Assembly: GCA_011390565.1 (NCBI GenBank)
Contig: JAABSC010000013.1
Span: 1-50,472 of the forward strand
Length of the DNA stretch: 50,472 nt
Direction: 5' to 3'
DNA from: Thioalkalivibrio paradoxus
Lineage (GTDB): Bacteria; Pseudomonadota; Gammaproteobacteria; Ectothiorhodospirales; Ectothiorhodospiraceae
The first letter of the stretch is position 1; each line of letters opens with the position of its first letter. This document shows positions 1 to 10,866 of the stretch, piece after piece. The notes under the pieces are model-generated. The model was given only the letters and a program-made list of their open reading frames with translations, was not told the DNA's origin and made no database searches. A program made the translations under genes and the position numbers.

Positions 1-196
1 CCCGCCCGCTGCAGCGGGATCCAGGCGAGATAGGTGGGCGCATCCTGGCAGGAGCGGAATCGTCAGCAGGCCGAGCGTCGTGCCCTCGGACGCGGCCACG
101 GTGATTCCGGAGCCACCCTTGGACAAGGCCTGGTTGACTCGCCACCCGCCTACGGACTAGAAAGGTGGCCAATCAAACCGCGGAAAGAGATACGCG

Positions 197-442
197 ATGG
201 AGAATCTGTTGGAGCGCATCACGGTGCATCCGAACATCTTCGGCGGCAAGCCGATCATCCGTGGGCACCGACTCGCGGTGGAGCACGTACTGGGCATGCT
301 GGCGGCGGGCGACACCCCGGAGGCCATCCTTGACGCCTACCCCTGGCTCGAGTCGGAAGACATCCGTGCCTGCGTGACCTATGCGCACCGGATGGTCGAG
401 CATGAGCGTGTGGAGCCCTTCATTGCGCGGACCGCCGCTTGA
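197..442 (+). CDS. DUF433-family antitoxin-like protein
   Basis: An 81-residue protein of the DUF433 family, small helix-turn-helix proteins that usually act as the antitoxin of a pair with a PIN-like DUF5615 toxin. The family hallmarks are visible: ITVHPNIFGGKPIIRGHR at about residues 8-25 and a conserved E-LL-x-YPWL-x-x-EDI stretch at 43-55. The start ATG at 197 follows a purine-rich GGAAAGAGA. Its TGA stop (440-442) overlaps a TTG start at 439 for the toxin frame, implying translational coupling. The downstream toxin is frameshifted, so this antitoxin may now be an orphan. Family assignment is confident; the role as antitoxin is by association. Confidence 0.85.
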   Translation: MENLLERITVHPNIFGGKPIIRGHRLAVEHVLGMLAAGDTPEAILDAYPWLESEDIRACVTYAHRMVEHERVEPFIARTAA

Positions 443-788
443 GGTTTCTGCTCGATTCCTGCGTTTCTGGCCAGTTGCAACAGGCCTTGACGGCCGAAGG
501 ACACGACGTGGATGGTGTGGAGACTGGCCGCAAGATCCTGGCGACGGTGCTGTTCTAGCGTATCCGCACGAGCAACGCCGCGTCTTGCTGACCCTCGACA
601 ATGATTTCGGGGAACTCGCGATCCTAAAGGGCGCTCCTCACGCCGGTATCCTGCGCCTATCGGGCCTACGGTTGTCGGAACATGCCTCAGCGACGCTGGC
701 CGTGCTTGACGGTCATGGCGCGGAACTGGAGCAAGGCGCACTGATCACCGTGACTCCGGGCCGACTGCGCATCCGTCATCCGCGTTGA
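439..788 (+). pseudogene. DUF5615 PIN-like toxin, frameshifted
   Basis: The product would be a Mut7-C/PIN-like DUF5615 protein of about 115 residues. The first 25 or so codons read from TTG 439 as LRFLLDSCVSGQLQQALTAE followed by GHDVD, then that frame ends at a TAG near 558. The rest of the family signature, GDWPQDPGDGAVLAYPHEQ and LLTLDNDFGELAILKGAPHA, continues in another frame to the TGA at 786-788. The join is near 510-516, where one base appears to be missing between GAT and TGT. The conserved aspartates are present but split across frames. Either the toxin is inactivated or there is a sequencing error; programmed frameshifting seems unlikely because no slippery heptamer is seen. Confidence 0.8.
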
Positions 789-823
789 CCTCGTTGCCTG
801 GGAACGCGACGCGCCCGGGGCGT

Positions 824-2338
824 TCAACTCACCTGGAGGCTGAAGCCGAGGGTCTGCAGCTGGGTGTTCTCGTGTTCGAGATCGGCGGCGGTGAGCGGGT
901 GGGCGGCGAGCCATCCCGGGTCGAACTCGACGCGGATCTCACGCCGTCTGGCCTCGACCTTCTGCACCTGAACCGGCTCGTCGGTTCGGGAGCGGTGCAG
1001 CAGCACGGCCAGACGCAGCAGCACGGTCAGCCGGATCAGGCTGCGCCGGCGGGGCTTCGGAAGCTTTTCGAACAATTCCGGCAACAGGCGCCGGCGGTGC
1101 ACACGCACCAGCAGCGCGAGGTCGGATTGTTCCGAACGCGAGAAGCCCGGGAGATCGGCGTGGGTCAGGATGTATTCACCGTGCTTGTGGTAGCGGCTGT
1201 GCGCCAGCGCAAGCCCGATCTCGTGCAGTTCCGCCGCCCAGCTGAGCATGTCGGCCTCGGCTTCACCCAGCTCCCAGCTCTCGGCCACCGGCTCGAACAG
1301 GCGCCGGGCTTCGTCGACCACGCGATCGGCGTGCCTGGCGTCCACCGCGAAGCGCTTGCGCAGCAGGTGAATGGTGCGCCCGCGCACGTCCTCATGCTGG
1401 AAGCGGCCGAACAGGTCGTGCACCACGCCCTCGCGCATGGCGCCTTCCGAGGTGGTCATGCGCTCGATACCCAGGCCGCGGAAAACCCCGATGGCCACCG
1501 CCAGCCCGCCGACGATCACCGCGCGCCGATCCTCGGAAAGGCCGGGCAGGTTCAGCTTGTCCAGCGCGCCGGCGTCGACCATGCGCGCGCGTAGGGTCTC
1601 GAGGCCGGCCAGACTGATGCCCGGAGCCTTTTCGATACCGCCCTCGTGCACCAGCTTGTCCAGCGCGAGGAAGGTCCCGGAGGAACCGAGCGCCTTTTCC
1701 CAACCGAGTTCACGGTAGGGCGCGACGATGGGCTGCAGTTCCAGCTGCGCGTGCAGTTCGGCCTGCCGGAAGCGCGCGCTGCTGATGCGCCCGTCAGGGA
1801 AATGCGTACCGGTGAAGGTCACGCAGCCCATCTGCAGGCTTTCCGCGAGCTGCGGTTCGAACCGTTCCCCAATGATGAACTCGGTACTGCCGCCGCCGAT
1901 GTCCACGACCAGGCGCCGGCCACCGTCGTCCGAAACCGTGTGCGAGACACCGAGAAAGATCAGACGCGCTTCCTCGCGTCCGCCGATGATCTCGATCGGA
2001 TGCCCCAGGGCCACCTCCATCGCCTCCCGGAAGCGGCGGGCGCCGCGCGCCTTGCGCAGGGTATTGGTGCCCAGCGCGCGCACGCTGCCGGGCGGCAGGT
2101 CGCGCAGCCGTTGGCCGAACCGGCCGATGCACTCCAGTGCCCGCTGCCGGGCCTCCTCCGAGAGCCGGTTGCGATCATCCAGGCCACTCGCCAGCCGCAC
2201 CGACTCCTTGAGTCGGTCGACGGTGATGACTTCGCCGTCGTGCCAGCGCGCGACCATCATGTGGAAGCTGTTCGAACCCAGGTCCACGGCTGCGACGGTT
2301 TCGAATTTGAGTTCAGTGTCCGGCTTTCGGGTAGGCAT
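824..2338 (-). CDS. ppx: Exopolyphosphatase (Ppx/GppA family)
   Basis: A 504-residue Ppx/GppA phosphatase that processively removes terminal phosphate from polyphosphate, or hydrolyses pppGpp. The actin-like ATPase fold is marked by VAAVDLGSNSFHMMVARW near residue 15, a phosphate loop VVDIGGGSTEFIIG, GSSGTFLAL, and GLSEDRRAVIVGG. A C-terminal HD-like helical domain with WAAELHEIGL and a QSDLALLVRVHRR segment is typical of Ppx rather than short GppA proteins. I chose ATG 2338, preceded by GGGA at proper spacing. An in-frame ATG at 2356, five bases beyond the sixA stop, is possible. It is the second gene of an apparent sixA-ppx operon. Confidence 0.93.
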   Translation of the reverse strand: MPTRKPDTELKFETVAAVDLGSNSFHMMVARWHDGEVITVDRLKESVRLASGLDDRNRLSEEARQRALECIGRFGQRLRDLPPGSVRALGTNTLRKARGARRFREAMEVALGHPIEIIGGREEARLIFLGVSHTVSDDGGRRLVVDIGGGSTEFIIGERFEPQLAESLQMGCVTFTGTHFPDGRISSARFRQAELHAQLELQPIVAPYRELGWEKALGSSGTFLALDKLVHEGGIEKAPGISLAGLETLRARMVDAGALDKLNLPGLSEDRRAVIVGGLAVAIGVFRGLGIERMTTSEGAMREGVVHDLFGRFQHEDVRGRTIHLLRKRFAVDARHADRVVDEARRLFEPVAESWELGEAEADMLSWAAELHEIGLALAHSRYHKHGEYILTHADLPGFSRSEQSDLALLVRVHRRRLLPELFEKLPKPRRRSLIRLTVLLRLAVLLHRSRTDEPVQVQKVEARRREIRVEFDPGWLAAHPLTAADLEHENTQLQTLGFSLQVS

Positions 2339-2361
2339 CGGTTTCCCACGCGGCATTGGGG

Positions 2362-2895
2362 CTAGAGTCGGCGGAGCGCATGTTGCGGGAGTTTCCAGAT
2401 CAATTCCACCTGTCCGGGTGCGATCTCGCCGGTCACCCGCAGCGCGCAGGCGCTGCCCTTCTCCATCGGTACGGGCCGCGCGCCCCGGGCTCCGAGCCAG
2501 AAGCCCACGAGTAGTGACAGATCCGGCTCGTGCCCCACCAGCACGGCGGTCTCCCCCGGCTGCACGCGCGTACCCAGCCACTGCGCCAGCACCGCCGGCT
2601 TCCAGGGCGGCTCCAGGTCCTCGGGGGCGCTCATGGAAATCCCGAACGCCTGCGCGATGCCGTCGGCGGTCTGTCGGGCGCGCAGGTAGGGGCTGCTCCA
2701 GAGATGGTCGATCTGGCGCAGGATTCGCCGCATCCCGTCGGCCGCGGCGCGGTTGCGGGCGCGGCCTTCCGAGGTCAGCGGGCGTTCGTGATCCGGACGA
2801 CCCTGTTCACGCGCGAAGCGCTCGGGATCGCCGGCCTGCGCGTGGCGAAACAGCACGAGCAGCCGCTCGTCCACTTCCGGCGCGGTCTTTTTCAT
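2362..2895 (-). CDS. sixA: Phosphohistidine phosphatase SixA
   Basis: A 177-residue histidine phosphatase of the SixA branch, which removes phosphate from phosphohistidine proteins such as HPt domains or the nitrogen PTS. The catalytic RHA motif is at residues 17-19 (LFRHAQAGDPER, His18), SSPYLRARQTA lies at 67-77, and the second catalytic histidine is His122 in VGHEPDLSL. There is no signal peptide, so the protein is cytoplasmic. It is immediately upstream of ppx on the same strand with a 23-base gap or less. Family is secure; the physiological substrate is not visible from sequence. Confidence 0.88.
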   Translation of the reverse strand: MKKTAPEVDERLLVLFRHAQAGDPERFAREQGRPDHERPLTSEGRARNRAAADGMRRILRQIDHLWSSPYLRARQTADGIAQAFGISMSAPEDLEPPWKPAVLAQWLGTRVQPGETAVLVGHEPDLSLLVGFWLGARGARPVPMEKGSACALRVTGEIAPGQVELIWKLPQHALRRL

Positions 2896-3050
2896 GTCCG
2901 GACCTCACCGAATGCAATCCCGGCCGCTTTCCTGGTACACATGGCTCCCTCCTGGATCCTGTCGTGGGCGGGTATCGCGGCAGGTGCGCGGTACCCACTG
3001 GAACGCTACCATGAAACCCGTGTCCTGACCCACCGCGCGAGGTCCGCCCG

Positions 3051-3833
3051 ATGTGCCGCCACGTTGCCTATGTCGGTCCCGAGATTCCGCTGCAGGATCT
3101 GTTGCTGCTGCCGCCGCACAACCTGCTGCGACAGGCGCGCGAACCGCTGGAGCTGCGCGACGCGCGCATCAATGCCGACGGCTTCGGGTTCGGCTGGTAC
3201 GGGGAGCAGGACGAGCCATTGCTGTACCGGCGCGCGGATCCCATCTGGCAGGATCCGAATCTCGCCGAACTCGCGCGCCATCTTCACGCCGATCTCTGGG
3301 TCGCGGCCGTACGCAGCGCCTCGCCCGGCTTCGGGGGCGACGTGGTCAACGCCCAGCCGTTCGCGGTGGGTCCGCTGCTGTTCAGCCACAACGGCGTGAT
3401 CGACGGCTTCCGGCCGCGTGTGCGCCGCGAGATCCAGGACCTGATCGACCCCGAGGTGGAAGCCGACATCCTGGGCAGCACCGATTCCGAGTACCTGTTC
3501 GCACTGATCCGCCAGTACCTGCTCGACGACGCGGAACAGAGCCTCGAAGGGGCGATGATCGAGGCCTTCGCCGCGCTGGAGCCCTGGCTGGGCGAGCACC
3601 GCGCACTTCTGAACGTGATCCTGACCGACGGGGAGCACCTGGTCGCCAGCCGCCACGCGATCGGCGATCCGGCCCCGAGTCTTTATTACACGCTGGACGA
3701 CGAGAGCTTTCCGGAAGGCGCGGTCGTCATTGCCTCCGAGCCGTTGACCGAGCGTGAGCGCTGGCACCCGATCCCGGAGGGGCACCTGCTGCGGGTGCGG
3801 CCGGACGACCCCCCGGAACTGGTCGCCGTCTGA
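3051..3833 (+). CDS. Class II glutamine amidotransferase, EgtC/YafJ-like
   Basis: A 260-residue Ntn-hydrolase-type glutamine amidotransferase. The predicted nucleophile is Cys2, exposed by removal of Met1 (MCRHVAYVGPEIPLQDLL), followed by the family blocks NADGFGFGWY, VRSASPGF, NAQPFAVGPLLFSHNG and GSTDSEYLFALI. Such stand-alone proteins include EgtC, which removes glutamate during ergothioneine synthesis, and YafJ of unknown substrate. No egtB or egtD lies in the window, so the ergothioneine role is not supported by context. The start follows GAGGTCCGCCCG and is fixed by the need for an N-terminal cysteine. Confidence 0.88.
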   Translation: MCRHVAYVGPEIPLQDLLLLPPHNLLRQAREPLELRDARINADGFGFGWYGEQDEPLLYRRADPIWQDPNLAELARHLHADLWVAAVRSASPGFGGDVVNAQPFAVGPLLFSHNGVIDGFRPRVRREIQDLIDPEVEADILGSTDSEYLFALIRQYLLDDAEQSLEGAMIEAFAALEPWLGEHRALLNVILTDGEHLVASRHAIGDPAPSLYYTLDDESFPEGAVVIASEPLTERERWHPIPEGHLLRVRPDDPPELVAV

Positions 3834-3934
3834 ACCACCGATCCCGCGTCCCGTTTCCGAGAACGCTGCAACCTTCTCCTTTGCAGGGACTCTCAAACCA
3901 CGAAGCCCCAGCTCATCCAACCTCGAGGTATCTC

Positions 3935-4669
3935 ATGCCACGCTTCCTGATCGCCCTGTTCGTCGCCCTGCTCTTCGTCCCGACGGCGGCGCTGACCTCC
4001 GATGACGATGACGACGCCACGCTGCTCAGCCTGACCGCCAGCGCGGAGCGTGAAGTCGATAACGACCTGATGACCGTGAACCTGAGCATCGAGCGCCGCG
4101 CCGCGGATGTGGGCGAGGCCGTCGAGGAGGTCAATTCACTGATGCGCCAGGCACTCGATCAGGCGAAGCGCGAACCCGCGGCGGAGGTCCGCAGCCTGGG
4201 CTACTCCACCTCCCCGGTCTACGACCGTGAACGCAAGCAGGTCGAACCCGTCGCCTGGCAGGTTTCGCAGGTGCTGGAACTGAAGGGCAAGGACTTCGAG
4301 AAACTCACCGCACTCGCAGGCGACCTGCAGCAAGCCGGCCTGGCGATCACGCAGATCCGGTTCTCGGTCAGCCCGGAAGCCCAGGCCGGCTACCGGGACG
4401 AACTGCTGGACGAGGCCATCGTCCGCTGGCAACGGATCGCCCAGCGCATGGGCGCCTCGCTGGGAGCCTCCCATCTGTTCCCGACGGAAATGACGCTGCA
4501 CGAGAACGGCGGTTTCCACCCGTCACCCATGCTGCGCTCGGCGGCGATGGAGGGCGCCCTCGCCTCCGCGCCCGCGCTGGAAGCCGGACGTTCCACCGTG
4601 CGGGTGACCGTCTCGGGCCAGGCGCGGGCCTTCGGGGTCACCCCGCTGCACACTCGCGAAGACCGCTGA
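3935..4669 (+). CDS. SIMPL domain (DUF541) periplasmic protein
   Basis: A 244-residue exported protein with an N-terminal signal peptide (MPRFLIALFVALLFVPTAAL) and a SIMPL/DUF541 domain covering the rest. Recognisable features are the LTASAEREVDNDLMTVNLSI strand near residue 33, the central LGYSTSPVYDRERKQ, and the C-terminal VRVTVSGQARAF strand. E. coli YggE belongs to the same family and is linked to oxidative-stress protection, but no reaction is established. ATG 3935 was chosen because it has a GAGG ribosome site and begins the signal peptide; a longer reading frame from 3881 has no such signal. It converges with the next gene, 9 bases away. Confidence 0.85.
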   Translation: MPRFLIALFVALLFVPTAALTSDDDDDATLLSLTASAEREVDNDLMTVNLSIERRAADVGEAVEEVNSLMRQALDQAKREPAAEVRSLGYSTSPVYDRERKQVEPVAWQVSQVLELKGKDFEKLTALAGDLQQAGLAITQIRFSVSPEAQAGYRDELLDEAIVRWQRIAQRMGASLGASHLFPTEMTLHENGGFHPSPMLRSAAMEGALASAPALEAGRSTVRVTVSGQARAFGVTPLHTREDR

Positions 4670-4678
4670 CGGCGGCCC

Positions 4679-5347
4679 TCAGGGCGCCAGCTGCAGTTCC
4701 AGCCAGCCCTCGCCGACGCTGAGGGTCTCGATGCCCGCGCCCAGAGAGCCGAGCCCGCTGGTGGCGAGCAGATCAGTCCCCTTCAAGCCGCCGAGCCATG
4801 CGTTGGGCAGCGGAATCCCGCCAATGCTGACGCCGACCAGGCGCGCCTCGACGCGGTTGTTCAGCGTCGCCAACTGCAGGCCGGTCTGGACTCGGACGCT
4901 GCGCCCGCCCATCAGGGGCACATCCGGGGGCAGATCGATCCGGAAACTGGCGCTGAGCTGATCCGGCGACAGGCGCACAGCGGCGCGGCCCGCCAAGCCG
5001 GGGTCGGCCGCGATCAACGCGTTGAGTTCGCGTTCCGTGAAGCGTACCTGCCGTTGCTCAGCGTCTTCGCGGTAGATCTCCGGCTGCACCGCGCCCCCCG
5101 CATCCTCCGCGGGCGCCGCCTCCGGAAGCGTGGCCGGGCGCTCCGGATACGCGGCGTTGCGGATCCGGTCGAACTTGGCCTCCAGCGTGCGCTGTTCCGC
5201 CGGCGTCAGGGGTGCTGTCTGCGCCTGCATGCGCGACAGCTGCCAGATCCACATTCCCGCGAAAACCAGCAGGAGAACCAGCAGGAAGACGAGGAACCAG
5301 GCCAGTCGGGAGTTGCGCCGCGGGCTTTCGGTAGCGGTCTCTTCCAT
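4679..5347 (-). CDS. Membrane-anchored protein of unknown function
   Basis: A 222-residue protein with a short cytoplasmic N-terminus, one transmembrane helix at about residues 16-38 (WFLVFLLVLLLVFAGMWIW), a charged linker, and a periplasmic domain of strands and glycine-rich turns. RFTERELNALIAADPGL and VSIGGIPLPNAWLGGLKG are the most ordered segments and recall outer-envelope lipid-binding or LolA-like beta domains, but no family is recognised. ATG 5347 has a strong AAGGAG eight bases upstream, which rules out the longer start at 5368. The gene is monocistronic, convergent with the SIMPL gene and divergent from the Sel1 gene. Confidence 0.75.
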   Translation of the reverse strand: MEETATESPRRNSRLAWFLVFLLVLLLVFAGMWIWQLSRMQAQTAPLTPAEQRTLEAKFDRIRNAAYPERPATLPEAAPAEDAGGAVQPEIYREDAEQRQVRFTERELNALIAADPGLAGRAAVRLSPDQLSASFRIDLPPDVPLMGGRSVRVQTGLQLATLNNRVEARLVGVSIGGIPLPNAWLGGLKGTDLLATSGLGSLGAGIETLSVGEGWLELQLAP

Positions 5348-5422
5348 GAACGTCACTCCTTCATGCATCGGCTGGACATAAACGGTAGCATAGAGGGGTT
5401 AAACAGGTATCGGACCCAATCC

Positions 5423-6266
5423 ATGCGCACGGCAATCGTTTTTCTGATGTGGCTGGCCATCATCGGCATCGTTTCCGCCGACCCGCAGCCTTTCGCTCCC
5501 GAAGTCGCCAACGGCATGTCGGCCGAAGCACAGCGTGAGGAAGCGGAAAAGCATCTGCAGAACGACCCACCGGATCTCGAGGAAGCCCGGCAGTGGCTCG
5601 AGAGCGCCGCGGAAAACGGCTCGGTCGAGGCGATGGGTGCGGTGGGTTGGCTCTACGAACAGGGCCTCGGCGTCGAACCCGATTCCGAGCGTGCGGTGGC
5701 CTTCTACGAAGATGCCTACGAAACCGGAGAAAACGACTACGGCATCCGCATCGGTTGGATGTATATCCAGGGCTTCGGACTCGACCCCGACCGGGCGCAG
5801 GGCGAAGCGTGGTTCCGGCGGGTGATCGAGGAACGCGATGATAATCAGGCGCGCCTGGCGCTCGCCTCCGTACTCATTGCCGACGCGGTCAAAAATGTGC
5901 AACCCGACCCCGCGCCGGAAGTCATCGAATTGCTGACGAAGGCATTGGAAGACGATTTGCCCGTGGCGGCGTATTACCTCGCCCGGTTGTACATGGACGG
6001 GCTCGGCACGGTCGCCGCGAATCCCGAGCGCGCCGTGCACTTCACGAAGATCGGCGCCGAGGCCGGTCACCCCGAGATGCAGGGCTGGATGGCCATGTTG
6101 CACGGGCGTGGTGAAGGCGTATCGCAAGACCTGATCGAGGCACACAAGTGGGCAAGCCTCTCTGCAGCGGGTGGTGATCCGGTCGGTGAACAGATCCGCC
6201 GCGAACTGGCCTCGCAACTCGACCCTGACGACCTGAAGGAAGCCCGCCGCCGCGCGCTCGACTGGC

Positions 6267-6277
<11 letters not shown>
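5423..6277 (+). CDS. Sel1-repeat (tetratricopeptide-like) exported protein
   Basis: A 284-residue protein with a cleavable signal (MRTAIVFLMWLAIIGIVSA) and about five degenerate Sel1-like repeats from residue 50 on, such as GAVGWLYEQGLGVEPDSERA, IGWMYIQGFGLDPDRA, LARLYMDGLGTV and MAMLHGRGEGVSQDLIEA. Sel1 repeats form alpha solenoids that hold protein partners; in proteobacteria exported ones often act in envelope signalling or host contact. No catalytic domain is present. The last 11 bases overlap the end of malQ on the other strand. The start is the first ATG that opens on the signal peptide. Confidence 0.85.
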
Positions 6278-7777
<1,500 letters not shown>

Positions 7778-7781
<4 letters not shown>

Positions 7782-9520
7782 GAATGCGCCTGTCCACGGC
7801 GCATCGTGCCCCCGGCCGACGGAGCACCGCCTCCCGTCGAGAGAACCACGGACAGCGCCTCGGGCACAGCCAGTCCGGCGCGCTGATACAACGCCGCCAG
7901 GTGCCGGCGGTACAGCGCCTCGAAATCACCGACCGAACCGGCCGGATTGTAGGCACCGAACCACCAGCACCAGTCCGAGCCTTCGCAAATGGCCAGCTGC
8001 TCTTCGAGCGCGGCGGTATTCAGTTCCGGGTGCTGTCGCAGCGCAGTGTCGACGGCCCGTTTGGCCTCGATCAGGCGTTCCCAGCCGGCATTCTTGTCCG
8101 GATCACCGATCCACGTGGAGAACGTACCGTACACCCAGCTGCCCGCGACCAGGCCCGGCAGCTCCGGCGCCTTTTCGGCCCAGCGCGTGCAGACGTCGGC
8201 AAAGGTGCATAGGTTCAGCCGGGGGTGTTCGGAGAGCCGCTGGTACAGCCCCTCCAGAAAATGGAAGCCATTGTCAGGATAGTATTCCCAGGCATTTTCG
8301 CCATCCAGAATGACCGCCACCACACCACCTTCCGGCGGCGCGTCGACGATATTCTCCAGATGGTGCACGAAGTCGCCGACGGCGTCGTCGGCATGCCAGT
8401 CGGCATACCGGAACCCGATCGCATCGGAAAGGCCATCGTCCCGGAAGAAGGACAGCATTCGGGATCCCGTCAGCCGGTAGGGCCGGTGCAGCCATCCATC
8501 GCCGGGATCCTTCTCGGCATCCGGCAGCGCCATCAGACTGTTGGCCAGCACGGTTTGCCCGCTGGCCGCCCAGTCGAGTCCGAATTCATCGAGAACCTGC
8601 AGCGTCGCGGTGCTGACTCCGCCCTCCGACGGCCAGCAACCCCGCGGCCGAAACCCGAAATGCTTCTCGAAGACCTCCAGCCCGCGCTGGATGTGCCAGC
8701 GTACGCGCTCCTCGCCCTCCGGGTAGCTGAGGTACGCGGGCAACGGTACCTCGGGCATGGCCTCGCGTGCGGATTCGATGTCCAGCAGCAGCGGCATGAT
8801 CGGATGGGCATAGGGTGTGAACGAGAGCTCAACCCGCCCCTGCTGCGCGAGCGCCCGGTAACGCGGGATGATGTCCGCCATCACCTCCCCGATGATCCGC
8901 AGCAACGCCCGCCGCGTCCGGGCGTCGAAACCCTTTTCCTCGGCAAGCCAGAGCAGCGTATCCGGATAGTCCCGGCGCACGGTTTCACCCAACCATGCGA
9001 GGTGGTAACACGTCACCAGATCCAGGAAGAAGCGGTCGTCGAGGTGCTCCAGCAGCAACGGCTGCGTGTACGCTTCGCGCGCAATGCGCACCAGTTCGCT
9101 GAACAGCGGAATGGTGTCGATCATGCGCGGCGCGTGGGCTCGCTGACACACCCGGATGATCTCGGCGCGGGAAGCGGCATCCGTGGGCACGACTTCCGTG
9201 GTGAGCAGGGCCAGCACGGGATCCGGGATCGGTTCGCCCCGGTCCAGAAAGGCCGCAATCCGTTCGGCGTAATCGGCGATCTGCTCGAGCAGGATGGGCG
9301 CGAAGTTCACCACGGCACGGGCGTCCGGCACCGCTTCCAGGTGCGCCGCCATGTCCGAGTAGTCCTTCATCGCGTGCAGGTAGGTCCATGGCAGGCTGTA
9401 CACACCCGACGCCTGCTCGAAATACTGCGGTTGGTGCATATGCCAGCACAGCACCACATCCAGCTTGGGCCCGGCAGTCGCGTCGATCAGGATCTCCCCA
9501 ATTCCCGCCTCAGCGGACAT
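7778..9520 (-). CDS. Glycoside hydrolase family 57 protein
   Basis: A 580-residue GH57 protein, a retaining alpha-glucan hydrolase or transferase built on a seven-stranded barrel. The N-terminal [12 protein letters not shown] at about residues 24-35 is the family hallmark; [28 protein letters not shown], and [15 protein letters not shown] correspond to later conserved regions, the GCWPSEGG glutamate being the likely nucleophile region. Members near glycogen genes are usually called alpha-amylases or amylopullulanases; substrate cannot be decided here. It overlaps glgC by 11 bases upstream and malQ by four bases downstream, so it is in the middle of a coupled operon. Confidence 0.9.
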
Positions 9521-10775
9521 AACGCGAGACCTGCCCGAGCATCTCCGGGGTCACGACCCGTACGCCTTCCGGGGAAATATAGTAATTGCGGGCATCGGCC
9601 TGCTCATCCAACCCGATCTCGGTGCCTTCCGGGATCTCACAGCCCTTCTCGATCACGCAGTGCTCGATATGGCAGTTGCGGCCGACATGCACGCTCGGCA
9701 GCACGACCGAGTCCTGCACGATCGAACCGGCATCGACCTGCACGTCCGAGAACAGCAGCGAATGGCGCACGGTGCTGCCGGAGATGATGCAGCCCCCGGA
9801 TACCATCGAGTCCACCGCCATGCCGCGCCGATCGGGGTCGTCGAACACGAACTTCGCAGGGGGCCACTGCTCCTGGTAAGTCCAGATAGGCCATTCGCTG
9901 TCATAGAGATTCAGTTCCGGGGTGACACCGATCAACTCGAGGTTGGTGCGCCAGTAGGAATCGACGGTGCCGACGTCGCGCCAGTAGGCCTGAGCGTCGT
10001 GCTCCTCATCGCGGAACGGATACGCCATGACCCGATATTTATCGATGATCCCGGGGATGATGTCCTTGCCGAAATCGTGGGTCGAGCGGTTGTCATCGGC
10101 GTCCCGGATCAGACGCTCGAACAGAAACGTGGTGTTGAACACGTAGATGCCCATCGAAGCCAGCGCGAAACCCGGCCGGCCCGGCATCGGCGCGGGATTC
10201 TCCGGCTTTTCGGCAAATTCCTTGACTCGGCCCGTCTCGTCGACCGCCATCACGCCGAAGGCGCGTGCCACGTCGGTCTCGACCTCGAGGCAGCCTACCG
10301 TCATGTCCGCGCCCGACTCCACGTGGTAGGCAATCATCTGGCCGTAGTCCATCTTGTAGATGTGATCACCGGCCAGGATCAGCACGTATTCCGGCGCGTG
10401 TTGCCGGATGATATCGATGTTCTGGTACACCGCGTCGGCGGTACCCGCGTACCACGAGGTTTCGATGCGCTGCTGCGCAGGGAGGAGTTCGATGAACTCG
10501 CCGAATTCGCCGCGCAGGAAACTCCAGCCGCGCTGAATGTGCTGGATCAGCGAGTGCGCCTTGTACTGTGTCAGCACGCCAACCCGGCGAATCCCTGAGT
10601 TGATGCAGTTCGACAGCGGAAAGTCGATGATCCGGAACTTGCCGCCAAAAGGCACCGCGGGTTTGGCCCGCCAGAGCGTAAGATGCTTCAGTCGGGATCC
10701 CCGGCCGCCCGCAAGTATCAGCGCGAGCGTCTCCCGGGTCAGCCGGCTGACGAAACGTTGTGGTTGGGGGTTCAT
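9510..10775 (-). CDS. glgC: Glucose-1-phosphate adenylyltransferase
   Basis: A 421-residue ADP-glucose pyrophosphorylase that makes ADP-glucose from glucose-1-phosphate and ATP, the committed step of glycogen synthesis. Visible motifs are the nucleotide loop [17 protein letters not shown] at about residue 15, the allosteric/substrate block [45 protein letters not shown], and [20 protein letters not shown] [17 protein letters not shown]. The C-terminal left-handed helix with [20 protein letters not shown] is present. It heads the minus-strand glgC-GH57-malQ operon and is divergent from glgB across 91 bases. Confidence 0.96.
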   Translation of the reverse strand: MNPQPQRFVSRLTRETLALILAGGRGSRLKHLTLWRAKPAVPFGGKFRIIDFPLSNCINSGIRRVGVLTQYKAHSLIQHIQRGWSFLRGEFGEFIELLPAQQRIETSWYAGTADAVYQNIDIIRQHAPEYVLILAGDHIYKMDYGQMIAYHVESGADMTVGCLEVETDVARAFGVMAVDETGRVKEFAEKPENPAPMPGRPGFALASMGIYVFNTTFLFERLIRDADDNRSTHDFGKDIIPGIIDKYRVMAYPFRDEEHDAQAYWRDVGTVDSYWRTNLELIGVTPELNLYDSEWPIWTYQEQWPPAKFVFDDPDRRGMAVDSMVSGGCIISGSTVRHSLLFSDVQVDAGSIVQDSVVLPSVHVGRNCHIEHCVIEKGCEIPEGTEIGLDEQADARNYYISPEGVRVVTPEMLGQVSRYVR

Positions 10776-10866
10776 GCGAGGTCCCTGCTTCTTTTGCCTG
10801 TATGATTGTATTCACCTGGCTAGGCCGAGCGTTCAGGCTACCCCAATGGCCGGGAAGGACAACCAG

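Noticed and set aside
1..196. Possible end of a gene at the left edge
   Set aside because: Several frames are open for the short length, but none shows a motif, a convincing start or a stop context.
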